43,984 nucleotides of DNA from Hyphomicrobiaceae bacterium (GCA_025351355.1 JANXWC010000079.1:1-43984); one strand, 5' to 3'; shown: positions 9,697-18,669, counted from the stretch's first letter. Notes: generated by a model not told the origin, from the letters alone. A program made the numbers and translations.

Positions 9697-11424
9697 TCAA
9701 CGCTTGTTTCGGACCAGGAAACCAGGAAGTTCGTCAGCAAACGCTGCTGCGGATGCTTCTGTAGCATTGGCTTTCCGCACTCGCCCGGCGCCCGTCAAAC
9801 GCTGCAGGAGACTGGCTTTTTTCGGTGCTACAACAGCACCTTCGGGGGCCATAGGCATATAGTCCATTGGTCCACGTTGTCCTGCATTTGTCCCGCCATT
9901 CTCAGTGCGAGCATGATATTCGTGCTGTGCCAACGGCGGGAAATCTGCGATTTCGGCCGCACGCACCGTTTGCCGTTGGTTGCCGGACGAGCCTGCAGGT
10001 CCATTAATGGTTGTGTCGTACAGCGATTCGCTGGTTTGCGGACTATACGAATTAGCACGTGTAGAGGAATAGCCGGTTGGCGCGGGTGACCGCTCTTCGA
10101 CGGTGATACCATCTGGCCGGTGTCCGCCTGCGCTGCCTCGATTGTCGGGCGCACTGTGATCTAAGCTCGATCCGGTTGCGGCGCTCAGATTGCCTTCGAA
10201 TTGCGATGAGTACCCGCTTCCGGGCTCGAGCGCATTAGCCAGTCGCTTGGCAATATCTTGGTGATCGGGAATGCCTGTCGGCCGGGACAGCCGATCAGCT
10301 CCCGGCAATGGCGGCGGTGCCTTTGAATTCGGTAGCACGCCTCTCTCATGGCCAGCACCGGCTACCGAGGATTGCGCAAACTGTGGTTGTAGCAAAGTCG
10401 CTTGCAGCGAATTTGGTTGTCGCGCGCCCGCAGCCGGAGCGTTGCCTGCCGCCGGATCGATCCGCGCCATGCCCGAAGCGACAATCGAAACGCGAACACG
10501 ATCTCCCAGCGTTTCGTCAAACGTGGCGCCGACAATAATGTTCGCATCAGGGTCAACTTCTTGGCGCACGCGGGTTGCGGCGGCGTCGACTTCGTACAAC
10601 GTAAGGTCGTGTCCACCGATGATCGACACCAGCAAGCCTTTCGCTCCACGCAGGGAAATATCGTCGAGCAACGGGTTTTGGATGGCTTCTTCTGCCGCTA
10701 ACCGAGCACGGTCCTCACCGGTGGCTTCACCTGTACCCATCATTGCCGGACCCATGCCAGCCAGGACGGTTTTCACATCCGCCAGGTCGAGATTGATCAG
10801 TCCCTCCTTGATGATCAGGTCCACGATGCAGGCGATGCCCGAATACAGCACCTGATCGGCCAGCACGAACGCTTCAGCAAACGTCGTCCGCTCGTTCGCG
10901 ATGCGGAACAAATTCTGGTTGGGAATGACGATTAGCGTGTCGACGGCGCCTTTCAGCTCGGCAATGCCGGCTTCCGCCACACGTAGCCGCCGATTGCCTT
11001 CGAACTGGAATGGTTTTGTGACGACTGCGACAGTCAGGATGCCCAGTTCGCGTGCCACCCTGGCGATGACGGCTGCGGCGCCGGTTCCGGTGCCACCACC
11101 CATCCCCGCCGCAATGAACAGCATGTGGCTGCCGGCGATCAGCGCGCGAATGTCATCCACGGCTTCTTCCGCAGCGGCCTCGCCGATTTCCGGCTTGGAT
11201 CCGGCGCCGAGGCCCTCAGTCAGATTGGTCCCAAGCTGAATGCGTTTTTCAGCGCTCGAGGTGGCAAGCGCCTGTGCGTCCGTATTGGCGACGACGAAGT
11301 CGACACCCTGCAGGCCGGCCGCGATCATGTTATTTATAGCGTTGCCACCCGCGCCACCGACACCAAGAACGGTGATGCGCGGCCTCAGGTCCGTCACTTT
11401 CGGCAACTGCAAACGAATGCTCAT
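9697..11424 (-). CDS. ftsZ: Cell division protein FtsZ (long-linker form)
   Basis: FtsZ is the tubulin-like GTPase that forms the cytokinetic ring. The 575-residue protein has [13 protein letters not shown] at the nucleotide pocket, the tubulin signature GGGTGTGAA at residues 109-117, and the T7 synergy loop [10 protein letters not shown] at 211-220, which completes the GTPase site of the neighbouring subunit. After the ~320-residue polymerising core comes a very long, low-complexity linker (about 230 residues, rich in Gly, Ser, Pro, Asn). The C-terminus is [12 protein letters not shown], matching the conserved C-terminal peptide that binds FtsA and other tethers. Alphaproteobacterial FtsZ often has such long linkers. 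It follows ftsA by 97 nt; a TTGACG hexamer in that gap could be a -35 box, but this is tentative. Confidence 0.97.
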   Translation of the reverse strand: MSIRLQLPKVTDLRPRITVLGVGGAGGNAINNMIAAGLQGVDFVVANTDAQALATSSAEKRIQLGTNLTEGLGAGSKPEIGEAAAEEAVDDIRALIAGSHMLFIAAGMGGGTGTGAAAVIARVARELGILTVAVVTKPFQFEGNRRLRVAEAGIAELKGAVDTLIVIPNQNLFRIANERTTFAEAFVLADQVLYSGIACIVDLIIKEGLINLDLADVKTVLAGMGPAMMGTGEATGEDRARLAAEEAIQNPLLDDISLRGAKGLLVSIIGGHDLTLYEVDAAATRVRQEVDPDANIIVGATFDETLGDRVRVSIVASGMARIDPAAGNAPAAGARQPNSLQATLLQPQFAQSSVAGAGHERGVLPNSKAPPPLPGADRLSRPTGIPDHQDIAKRLANALEPGSGYSSQFEGNLSAATGSSLDHSAPDNRGSAGGHRPDGITVEERSPAPTGYSSTRANSYSPQTSESLYDTTINGPAGSSGNQRQTVRAAEIADFPPLAQHEYHARTENGGTNAGQRGPMDYMPMAPEGAVVAPKKASLLQRLTGAGRVRKANATEASAAAFADELPGFLVRNKR

Positions 11425-11521
11425 CGGTGATTCCTGTTCACGTCATCGCATGCCCGAACAGGCACGGACCTCGTTGCTCAACTCATTCGTCAACTGTTCG
11501 CGCCGGCCATGCCGTCGCGGG

Positions 11522-12796
11522 TCAAAAACTTCGCCGCAACATCGGCGCGCCGGTCGCTACAGTCGCGTTCAGGCTTTCTAATCGCAGGCCAGAATTCGGA
11601 TCGCGGGCGATCATTTCGAGGCCGGCAATGGTGGCAAATGCCGGATGCAGCAATGCGTGGGGCAGAATTGTATGCGCCAGCGGAGCACCGACGCGGACGT
11701 GGCGCCCCAAACTTGAGGTGGCAATGCCGGGCAGACCTGACAGCAAACTGCCACCGCCGGTGAGGATAACGGTGCCGCCATCGACGGGGGGCCCGGCGAA
11801 TTGATCCAGCCGTTGCCGGACCATACCGAACAGCGACGACAGCCGCTTTGTCAGAATATCGGAGATGGTTGCCCTCGTTACCTGCTTGGTCTGGACCGCT
11901 GTGGTCTTGGCATGGTCGTCCCCGCGCGGCTGAAACAAGATGGTCTCGTCCGAAGGCGGGTGGGCAAGAGAGAGCATAGCATAATTTTTTTTGATTCGCT
12001 CGGCTTCTGTAATGCCGATGTTGAGCGCCCGCATTAGATCGAACACCAAGTGATTCGAACCAATCGCGAACACATGTGCGCAAACCAGGTTGCCGTGTGC
12101 GAAAACCGTCAAACCTGTCGTGCCCGCGCCAAGTTCGACAACGGCAATACCGAGCTGCCTTTCTTCAATCGTGCTGACGGCCAATGCGCCGGCAAGCGGG
12201 CCTGCCGCAATCGCAATCACGCGCAATTGGCAGCGTTCGGCCGCGTGCAGCAGATGGCGCACCGGCGCGCGATCCGCTGAAACAACGTGCACATCGAGAG
12301 ATACTTTCCGTCCTGTTGCACCTATCGCCAGACCCGACACGTATCGGTCATCAACGCGGCAGCCGATGGCATTTGCATTCAGCACCGCACGATCATCACC
12401 TTCGATGTGGGCGCGGCCGGCCTGCAACAATCGTTCGATGTCTCTCGCGTCGACACTTCGGCCACGCCCGGTCTCGGCGTCGAGTTGCAGGTTGCCCGCA
12501 ACGTGCGTGGAGTGGAGGCGACCACAGGCCGCCGAGAGGATGACGTCTTCCAAAGTCACACCGGCCATGTGCTCAGCCTGTGCCACCGTGGCGCGCACCG
12601 CATCTTCGACAGCTTCCGCGTCGACGATCACGCCGGCCTTGAGCCCGCGCGATTTCTGGTGCCCAAAACCGATCACGGTGGTGGTGTCCCGGCCGCTGCG
12701 CGCATCGGGAATTCGGCTCACCATCAGACACGCGATCTTCGACGTCCCGATATCGAGCAGGCCGAGGACGGGTGGCTGGGATGGAGGCGGGCGCAT
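11522..12796 (-). CDS. ftsA: Cell division protein FtsA
   Basis: FtsA is an actin-like ATPase that tethers FtsZ to the inner membrane and recruits the divisome. The 424-residue protein has the phosphate-1 motif GLLDIGTSKIACLM at the N-terminus, the SHS2/1C domain in the first third, a phosphate-2 region VVELGAGTTGLTVFAHG, and the adenosine motif VILTGGGSLLSGLPGIA near residue 345. The extreme C-terminus is basic and amphipathic in character (NATVATGAPMLRRSF), consistent with the membrane-targeting helix. The usual upstream gene ftsQ is not present; the next gene on the same strand is a DUF3297 gene 134 nt away. That gap contains the minus-strand motif TTTAACCACT (12863-12872), similar to a CtrA half-site. 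Confidence 0.96.
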   Translation of the reverse strand: MRPPPSQPPVLGLLDIGTSKIACLMVSRIPDARSGRDTTTVIGFGHQKSRGLKAGVIVDAEAVEDAVRATVAQAEHMAGVTLEDVILSAACGRLHSTHVAGNLQLDAETGRGRSVDARDIERLLQAGRAHIEGDDRAVLNANAIGCRVDDRYVSGLAIGATGRKVSLDVHVVSADRAPVRHLLHAAERCQLRVIAIAAGPLAGALAVSTIEERQLGIAVVELGAGTTGLTVFAHGNLVCAHVFAIGSNHLVFDLMRALNIGITEAERIKKNYAMLSLAHPPSDETILFQPRGDDHAKTTAVQTKQVTRATISDILTKRLSSLFGMVRQRLDQFAGPPVDGGTVILTGGGSLLSGLPGIATSSLGRHVRVGAPLAHTILPHALLHPAFATIAGLEMIARDPNSGLRLESLNATVATGAPMLRRSF

Positions 12797-12930
12797 CGGT
12801 GCCGAGGGGTTGCGTTAGGCGCCGCGACGAACTCCGCGCCAGGATAGTTCAACCTTGGCCAGAGTGGTTAAAGTTCTGTGAACAGAAATGGGGAAGCCCT
12901 GGCTTTGTGCCGCTCGGACCCGCTGGACAA

Positions 12931-13212
12931 TCAGTCCGCGGTCGTAGTGTTGCCGGCGGTCCCCGCCTCTTGTGGCGGGTCGCGAAAATAGGGAACGACG
13001 TCGCCTTTGAGTTTGACGGTCATCGGATTGCCGGCGCGATCCTTGGCCGTGCCTGCGACCAGTCTGACCCAACCTTCCGACACGCAGTACTCTTCGACGT
13101 TGTTCTTCTCGACCCCCTTGAAGCGGACCCCGACGCCGCGAGTAAGTGCGGCTTCGTCGTAATAAGGGCTGTTCGCATTGGTCGAGAGGCGGTCTGGAGG
13201 CGTATCGGTCAT
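12931..13212 (-). CDS. DUF3297 family protein
   Basis: This 93-residue protein matches the DUF3297 family well. It begins MTDTPPDRLSTNANSPYYD, continues GVGVRFKGVEKNNVEEYCVS and EGWVRLVAGTAKDRAGNPM, and ends in a variable acidic tail. The family occurs in many Proteobacteria as an uncharacterised, soluble, beta-rich small protein, with no known reaction. The ATG at 13212 is the usual family start; the open frame continues upstream by 30 residues without family similarity. It sits between ftsX and ftsA in the division block, on the same strand, with gaps of 124 and 134 nt. Whether it is cotranscribed or has any part in division is unknown. Confidence 0.88.
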   Translation of the reverse strand: MTDTPPDRLSTNANSPYYDEAALTRGVGVRFKGVEKNNVEEYCVSEGWVRLVAGTAKDRAGNPMTVKLKGDVVPYFRDPPQEAGTAGNTTTAD

Positions 13213-13336
13213 GGTCGCTTGGTCCGGTGCATGGGCTGCTTCGCTCGACAGCGAGCAGTATCGGTTGCGGTCTTTGAGGCGCTCTAACAGGTTTGGCGCC
13301 ATCCGCCAACGTGCGGCGATTTCCCCTGCCGCCCCT

Positions 13337-14689
13337 TCAATGCTGACTATGCAAGATGCGATAAACGCCGATCCGGGACGTCAGCATGCACAGACTTGCG
13401 ATCACGACAACCACCACGGCGAGCCAGCCGTAGCCCTGCAAGTCGAGCGTTCCCGTGCCGACGAGGTGTTGCAGTTCGGCGCGTGACGCCGAGCCACCGC
13501 CACCGAGCAGATCCATCGCCACCGGGATACCGAGGAATGCCAAGCCGGCCAACACGGCGCCAACGATGCCGGCCCGAATGCCGAGCCGCAGGAAATGTCG
13601 CTGGAATTGGCTGGCGATGAACCGATCGGTAGCGCCGACGAAGTGCAGCACTTCGACAATCTCGCGGTTCGAGGCCAACGCGCTGCGCGTGGCGGAGACG
13701 ATGATCGCCGTCGTGGCCGCGCCGACCAGCATCAGAATTGCGAACCCGCCGAGCGCAAATGAGCGCGTCACGGTCCTGATCTGCTGTTGCCAGTGGCGAT
13801 GATCATCCAGGGTGGCGGTCTTGAATTGCGCCGAAAGTGCACTGCGCAGCGCCGCAAAATCGGGCGGATTGGTGCGGTCGACCTCGACTGCGATCAGGCG
13901 CGGCACCGGCAGGTTCTTTAAGCCCTCGGCCTGCCCGAGCCAGGGCTCAAGCAGCGCCGCCGATGTCTCCAGCGCCAACGGTTTTGCGGCCACGATACCG
14001 GGTTGGCGCGCAAGGAAGCTCGCAACTTCACGCACCTCCCGATCGACATCCAGTTTCTCTCGCGCTTCGATTTGTACGGTAATCTCGCTGGCGATATCGC
14101 GCAGCCAGGCATTGGCCGATTGGTTCATGAGATAAACGGCACCCGCCGTAAGGCAGGCGAGAAAGCACATGATCGCGACAACCAGCGTCAATGAGCGGCC
14201 GGTAACCGAGCCGGCAGGAACGATTGGCGCATTGGCAATTTCACGGTTCGAGCGCTGCGATCGGCTGGGGGCCGACAATTTCGGGACAGCTACGATCTCA
14301 TGCTCGCCGGATCGGTGAGCAACCAGTTCGGCTGCCGTATGTTGTTCTTCGTCGGCGTAATTGTCGGCAAACTGCGGTTGTCGGCTGGTGCGTCCCCGCA
14401 AGCGGTCGCCTGTTCGCTCGGAAATGGCTTGCACGTGCGGCACGCGCTGAACCTGGCGCGGCTGTAGCGGGCTCGGTTGGAACTCGAATGTCGACGGACC
14501 AGTCCTTGGATCGAGTTCATCGTCGGGTTGACTATAGCCGCGTTGCATCTGCTCATAGTGCCATGCCGCGTCCGCAGCAGGATCCTGACGCATATCGCCT
14601 TGATAGGGAGCGGGTTCGCGCGGACGCTGCGGCACGCCACCACGTCGGCCCGGGGGCACCGGCGGGCGACCGTCAGACGAGTTTGACAT
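13337..14689 (-). CDS. ftsX: Cell division protein FtsX (ABC transporter permease-like) with long N-terminal extension
   Basis: FtsX is the membrane partner of FtsE; in model bacteria the pair activates peptidoglycan hydrolases at the septum. The C-terminal ~290 residues have the FtsX layout. One membrane helix (LTLVVAIMCFLACLTAGAVYL) is followed by a ~100-residue periplasmic domain. Three further helices come last (FALGGFAILMLVGAATTAIIV, a GIRAGIVGAVLAGLAFLGI helix, and a last one at the C-terminus). IVEVLHFVGATDRFIASQFQRH lies between helices, as in the family. Ahead of this is a ~155-residue Pro/Arg/Gln-rich cytoplasmic extension that makes the protein ~450 residues instead of ~300. The ATG at 14689 overlaps ftsE by 17 nt; an ATG at 14707 is possible. 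Confidence 0.93.
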   Translation of the reverse strand: MSNSSDGRPPVPPGRRGGVPQRPREPAPYQGDMRQDPAADAAWHYEQMQRGYSQPDDELDPRTGPSTFEFQPSPLQPRQVQRVPHVQAISERTGDRLRGRTSRQPQFADNYADEEQHTAAELVAHRSGEHEIVAVPKLSAPSRSQRSNREIANAPIVPAGSVTGRSLTLVVAIMCFLACLTAGAVYLMNQSANAWLRDIASEITVQIEAREKLDVDREVREVASFLARQPGIVAAKPLALETSAALLEPWLGQAEGLKNLPVPRLIAVEVDRTNPPDFAALRSALSAQFKTATLDDHRHWQQQIRTVTRSFALGGFAILMLVGAATTAIIVSATRSALASNREIVEVLHFVGATDRFIASQFQRHFLRLGIRAGIVGAVLAGLAFLGIPVAMDLLGGGGSASRAELQHLVGTGTLDLQGYGWLAVVVVVIASLCMLTSRIGVYRILHSQH

Positions 14690-15329
14690 GGCCCCGCTCC
14701 AGTTCAAGCCTCGGCGCCTTGAACTGGCGCATCAGCTGATGGTCGTGGGTGGCAATGACCACGGTGGTGCCGAGACGATTGAGTTCGATAAACAGCCGCA
14801 GCAAGCGTTCGGCCATCTGGGGATCGACGTTGCCTGTCGGTTCGTCGGCCAGCAGAAGTTCGGGTTTGGCAATCACTGCCCGGGCAATCGCCGCGCGCTG
14901 TTTTTCACCACCCGACAAAATCGATGGAAATGCGTGCATTCGGTCACCCAGATCTACCCATTGCAACAAGTCGGTGACATCCTCTTTGTACTGGGTCATC
15001 TTTTTCCCCACCACGCGCAACGGTAACGCGACATTTTCCCACGTCGTAAGGTGGTCGAGCAGACGGAAATCCTGGAACACCAGGCCGATGCGGCGGCGCA
15101 GGTGCGCCCGCTTGGCCGGCGTCACCCGGGTGACGTCCTCGTTGAACATCGAAATGTTCCCGCGCGTCGGATGCAACGCCATGAAAAACAACCGCAACAA
15201 TGAGGTCTTGCCCGCGCCGGACGGTCCAGTCAGGAAGTGAAACGAGCCAGGTCGCAGATGCACGTTGACGTCGCGCAGAACCTCCGCGCCGGTATCGTAT
15301 TTCAGGCTGATATGCTCAAGTTTGATCAC
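14673..15329 (-). CDS. ftsE: Cell division ATP-binding protein FtsE
   Basis: FtsE is the cytoplasmic ABC ATPase of the FtsEX complex. The 218-residue product has the Walker A motif GPSGAGKTSLL (residues ~36-46), a Q-loop GLVFQDFRLLD, the ABC signature LSGGEKQRAAIARA, a Walker B LLLADEPTGNVD and the switch histidine in VVIATHDHQL. Sequence features such as HPTRGNISMFNEDVTRV and LLDHLTTWENVALPLRV are typical of FtsE rather than of general transporters. The length is normal. It starts a minus-strand series that continues into the overlapping ftsX. The 364-nt region upstream is shared with the divergent hpt gene and should hold promoters for both. Confidence 0.96.
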   Translation of the reverse strand: MIKLEHISLKYDTGAEVLRDVNVHLRPGSFHFLTGPSGAGKTSLLRLFFMALHPTRGNISMFNEDVTRVTPAKRAHLRRRIGLVFQDFRLLDHLTTWENVALPLRVVGKKMTQYKEDVTDLLQWVDLGDRMHAFPSILSGGEKQRAAIARAVIAKPELLLADEPTGNVDPQMAERLLRLFIELNRLGTTVVIATHDHQLMRQFKAPRLELERGHVKLV

Positions 15330-15693
15330 TTAGAACGCGCCCATAGAGTCGCCGGTGCAACGAAGTATGCATGTTACTCGAATCGATCCCGGCACGGTTC
15401 GTTCTGCCCTTGTCATGGCCACAAGGCAATCGGCCCGAAAGAATCGTAGCGTGTTCATATCGCGAAGTTCGAGTTCATTCCACAAAACCGAGCGAAGGCG
15501 CGCGTTGTGACCTAGCACGAGCATTCAGCCGGGATTGTGGCGCGGACCGTGTTTGTTCGATGGGCCGCGGTTCCGGCCCGGCTTACTGAAAGTGGATGGT
15601 GTACAAATCACACTAGGGTCACACACGACTTGCAGCTATGTTTCGGCAAAAAAGCTCCGGTGAACATCCGAACGGTTGTAGGAACAGAAATCA
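15330..15693. promoter_or_regulatory. Divergent intergenic region ftsE / hpt (364 nt)
   Basis: No convincing gene is visible in this stretch between the divergent ftsE and hpt genes, although short open frames cross it. It must contain promoters for both directions. The hpt ribosome binding site AGGAACAG is seen just before the ATG at 15694. A loose inverted pair, TTGTGACCTAG near 15505 and CTAGGGTCACA near 15613, might be an operator half-site pair but is unproven. I could not assign -35/-10 boxes with confidence. Confidence 0.4.
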
Positions 15694-16245
15694 ATGACGA
15701 CTGGAACCGCACGACACGATCGCATCGAAACCATCTTCAACCCGACCCAGATTGCCGATCGGGTCAACGCGTTGGCTTTCGAAATTGCGGCCTTGCAGTT
15801 GGACGGATTGCTCGTCGTCGCCATCTTGAAGGGCAGTTTCGTGTTCGCCGCCGACCTGATCCGGGCACTGCATGTCGCCGGGTTGGCGCCGGAAGTCGAA
15901 TTCATGACCCTGTCGAGTTACCGCAAGGGCCTCACCTCATCAGGCCAGGTTCATATCGTTCGCGATATGGAAGGAGACGTGCGTGATCGCAACGTCCTTC
16001 TCGTCGACGATATCCTTGAGAGTGGCCGCACGCTGGCATTTGCCAAGGATTTGTTGTCTGCAAGGGGGGCCAAATCGGTGCGCACGTGCGTGTTGCTGAA
16101 CAAAACGGTCAAACGCGCCGTCCAGATCGGCGCGGATTTCAAGGCATTTGATTGTCCTAATGTCTTCGTCGTCGGTTATGGCATGGATGCCGGGCACCGG
16201 TTTCGGGAGTTGCCCTTCGTGGGCCGTTTGGTTCAAGGTGCGTAA
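15694..16245 (+). CDS. hpt: Hypoxanthine phosphoribosyltransferase
   Basis: This 183-residue protein is a purine salvage enzyme that joins hypoxanthine (and often guanine) to PRPP to give IMP or GMP in the cytosol. The PRPP-binding motif VLLVDDILESGRT lies at residues 101-113. The loop LKGSFVFAADLIR (45-57) supplies the pyrophosphate contacts, and SSYRKGLTSSG is the flexible catalytic loop typical of HGPRTases. Near the end, VGYGMDAGHRFRELPFVG matches the family's base-binding C-terminal region. Length is normal. The start has a good ribosome binding site. cpdR follows 33 nt downstream on the same strand, so they may be cotranscribed. Confidence 0.93.
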   Translation: MTTGTARHDRIETIFNPTQIADRVNALAFEIAALQLDGLLVVAILKGSFVFAADLIRALHVAGLAPEVEFMTLSSYRKGLTSSGQVHIVRDMEGDVRDRNVLLVDDILESGRTLAFAKDLLSARGAKSVRTCVLLNKTVKRAVQIGADFKAFDCPNVFVVGYGMDAGHRFRELPFVGRLVQGA

Positions 16246-16278
16246 CGGGCCGGAATCGATTGCTGGAGGGAGACTGTC

Positions 16279-16638
16279 ATGGCGCGCGTGCTCTTGGCGG
16301 AAGACGACGCGGCAATGCTTGCCATGGTGGAGCGAGCATTGCGGGGCGACGGGCATAGTGTTTCCTCAGCCCACGACGGCCAAGAGGCCTTGGATCTGAT
16401 GAGCGCTCCCGGCGCGACGTTTGACGTCATGCTGACGGACATTCATATGCCAAGTGTCAATGGCATTGAGTTAGCGACGAAAGCCGTGGCGATAATGCCG
16501 AAATTGCGGGTTATCTTGATGTCGGCCTATACCGATACGGCCCTGCCAGAAAAACTCAAGCCGCATATCGCCGACGTGCTTTCCAAGCCATTGGCACTGG
16601 ACCAAGTGAGGACGGCGGTGCGCGCAGCCGTCAAGTAA
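16279..16638 (+). CDS. cpdR: Single-domain response regulator, CpdR-like
   Basis: The 119-residue protein is a receiver domain with no output domain. It has the acidic pair D9/D10, a phospho-acceptor Asp54 in MLTDIHMP, a Ser/Thr position in ILMSAYTD and the conserved lysine in LSKPLALDQV (K103). Length and sequence resemble CpdR of alphaproteobacteria. In Caulobacter that protein acts with the ClpXP protease: unphosphorylated CpdR primes degradation of cell-cycle proteins, and the CckA-ChpT relay phosphorylates it. The gene has a strong ribosome binding site (GGAGGGAG). It ends only 5 nt from the convergent uronate dehydrogenase-like gene. The family call rests on similarity alone. Confidence 0.88.
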   Translation: MARVLLAEDDAAMLAMVERALRGDGHSVSSAHDGQEALDLMSAPGATFDVMLTDIHMPSVNGIELATKAVAIMPKLRVILMSAYTDTALPEKLKPHIADVLSKPLALDQVRTAVRAAVK

Positions 16639-16643
16639 CGTCT

Positions 16644-17483
16644 TCAACTGCTGAAATCCATCGTGCGATCCAGCTTCTCGGCGATTGCAGCCATATCTGC
16701 CGAGTATTCTATCGCGCAGAAGCCGCCGCCTTGATACGCGTCAGCAACGGCATCGGCCTGCAGCTTCTTCTGTTCGGCTTCGGCGTAGGCAACTTGCGTC
16801 TCGGCGTCGTATTTGGGGCGGTAGCCAAATGCTTCTGCACGCGAATTGTCGTACCACGAGCGCGTATTGCCGGACACGCCATAGAACACTTCGTTGACGA
16901 TGTCGTGATGCTCGAGGCCGATGCGGATCAACTGCACGAGGTCCTCCGGGTGCAGCATGATCGACAGACGCCGTACATCCAGCGGCTGCTCCCCCACATT
17001 GCCAATGCGCAGCGAGGTCACACCGATACCGTGTTTCATGGCATAGAGCGCCCCAAGTGCCTCGCCGAATGCCTTCGATACGCCATAGCGGCTGTCGGGC
17101 AGCGGTGGCGCTTCCGCCGGGATGGTTTCTTCGCGCGAATAAAATCCGGCGGCGTGGTTCGATGATGCGAAGATGATGCGCTGCACTTTGGCCGCTCGCG
17201 CCGCTTCGAACAGATTGTAGCAACCGACGATATTGGCGTTGAGAATTGTTTCCCACGGTCCCTCGACCGAATATCCGCCAAGATGGATGATCCCGTCGAC
17301 GCCGCTTACAGCGGCCGCTACGGCTGCCTTATCACCCAACTCGGCCAGACGAAACTCCAGCCCATGCGCGTTCGCCACCGGCTGCAGATCGGACAGAACT
17401 AGACCCGGATACACCGCCTTGAGCAGCGGTATGATGCGCTGACCGACATCGCCGCCGGCACCTGTGAGCAGGACTTTTTTCAC
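16644..17483 (-). CDS. NAD-dependent uronate dehydrogenase-like SDR protein
   Basis: This 279-residue protein is an extended short-chain dehydrogenase/epimerase. It has a Rossmann GAGGDVG motif at the N-terminus, the strand GVDGIIHLGGYSVE, a catalytic serine region IIFASSNHAAGFY, and the YxxxK pair in SRYGVSKAFGE. The GGxSVExP-type segment, the SSNH motif and a late GYRPK tail strongly resemble bacterial uronate dehydrogenase (Udh). Udh oxidises galacturonate or glucuronate to the aldaro-lactone with NAD+. A GTG start at 17483 with AAGGA eight bases upstream is preferred to the longer frame reaching 17567. The gene is divergent from a Bug-type receptor gene, a pairing that suggests uptake and oxidation of a sugar acid. 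The substrate is inferred. Confidence 0.78.
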   Translation of the reverse strand: MKKVLLTGAGGDVGQRIIPLLKAVYPGLVLSDLQPVANAHGLEFRLAELGDKAAVAAAVSGVDGIIHLGGYSVEGPWETILNANIVGCYNLFEAARAAKVQRIIFASSNHAAGFYSREETIPAEAPPLPDSRYGVSKAFGEALGALYAMKHGIGVTSLRIGNVGEQPLDVRRLSIMLHPEDLVQLIRIGLEHHDIVNEVFYGVSGNTRSWYDNSRAEAFGYRPKYDAETQVAYAEAEQKKLQADAVADAYQGGGFCAIEYSADMAAIAEKLDRTMDFSS

Positions 17484-17654
17484 GAGCTTGTTCCTTGCGA
17501 ACGACGCGACCGGTTTCGATCCACATCGATTGGCGGCGATTTGGGCGATCGGAGTGGCTCGCGTCAAGTGTCGAGTATGACCTTGTCATTCGGCGGCGTC
17601 CGTCTAACCTGCCGCCGGACGCAGTGGGTTCGATTAATTTTTCCGGGAGACTTC

Positions 17655-18668
17655 ATGCGCACGCGATTGCACGGGTTTTGGGCCAAACGGTTCTGCGCAC
17701 TTCTGGTGCCTCTGCTTGGCATTTCTACCGGCTTTTCCGCGTCCCAGGCGCAAACCTTTCCGACGCGGCAGGTAACCATTACGGTGCCTTACACCGCCGG
17801 CGGGCCTACCGACGTGATCGGCCGCATTCTCGGCGACCATTTGAGCCGCACGCTCGGACAGCCCTTCATCATCGACAACGCCGCCGGCGCTGGCGGCACG
17901 ATCGCGGCCGACAAGGTGGCGAAAAGCTCCCCGGACGGCCATACCCTGCTCTTGCACCATTTGGCCTTGGTGGCAGCGCCGAGCCTATACTCCAACCTGC
18001 GGTACGACACACGATCCGCGTTCGCGCCGATTGGCTTGGTCAACATCGGTCCGCTCGTCATCGTGGCACGAAAATCGATCCCGGCGACAACGGCTAAGGA
18101 ACTGTTCGCCTGGATCAAGGTCAACGGCGAGAAGGTCACAGTGGGCCATGCCGGGGCGGGCTCGAACTCGCATCTATGCGAGGTGCTTTTGGCACAGGCT
18201 CTGGGCGTCAAGCTGACCTATGTGGCCTATCGCGGTGCTGCGCCCGCATTGAACGATCTCATCAGCGGGCAGATCGATCTGATCTGTGATCAGACGACCA
18301 ATTCCGTACCGCAAATCCTCGCCGGCACGATCAAGGCCTTCGCCTTGACCACGCCAGAGCGCAACGCTGCGATACCCGACGTGCCGACGGTCGTCGAAGT
18401 TGGCATTCCCGAAGTCATGTTCAGTGTCTGGCATGGGCTCTATGCGCCGAAAGGTACGCCCGAAGCCGTGATCACCAGACTCAATACGGCGTTGGCCGCG
18501 GCCGTCGACGATCCATCCGTGCAAGCCAAGTTCGCAGCCGTCGGAACGGTCGTTTATCCGAATGCGCAGCGCTCCGTCGCGGCTCACGCCGACCTGTTCG
18601 CCAAAGATTACGCCCGCATCACCCGGCTCATCGAATCCGCCGGCATCAAGCAAAGCGAGGCGAAGTAG
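17655..18668 (+). CDS. Tripartite tricarboxylate transporter receptor (Bug/TctC family)
   Basis: This 337-residue periplasmic binding protein has a clear signal peptide (RFCALLVPLLGISTGFSASQA, mature protein from about QTFPTRQ). The family N-terminal motif VTITVPYTAGGPTDVIGR follows, then GQPFIIDNAAGAGGTIAADKVAKS, both diagnostic of Bug/TctC receptors. These bind small carboxylates and hand them to a TctAB membrane pair. No tctA or tctB gene is in the window, so this is an orphan receptor, common in soil alphaproteobacteria and betaproteobacteria. The ATG at 17655 has GGGAGA upstream; the longer open frame starting at 17541 adds non-signal residues. It diverges from the uronate dehydrogenase-like gene, so a sugar acid is a reasonable but unproven ligand. 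Confidence 0.9.
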   Translation: MRTRLHGFWAKRFCALLVPLLGISTGFSASQAQTFPTRQVTITVPYTAGGPTDVIGRILGDHLSRTLGQPFIIDNAAGAGGTIAADKVAKSSPDGHTLLLHHLALVAAPSLYSNLRYDTRSAFAPIGLVNIGPLVIVARKSIPATTAKELFAWIKVNGEKVTVGHAGAGSNSHLCEVLLAQALGVKLTYVAYRGAAPALNDLISGQIDLICDQTTNSVPQILAGTIKAFALTTPERNAAIPDVPTVVEVGIPEVMFSVWHGLYAPKGTPEAVITRLNTALAAAVDDPSVQAKFAAVGTVVYPNAQRSVAAHADLFAKDYARITRLIESAGIKQSEAK

Positions 18669-18669
18669 A

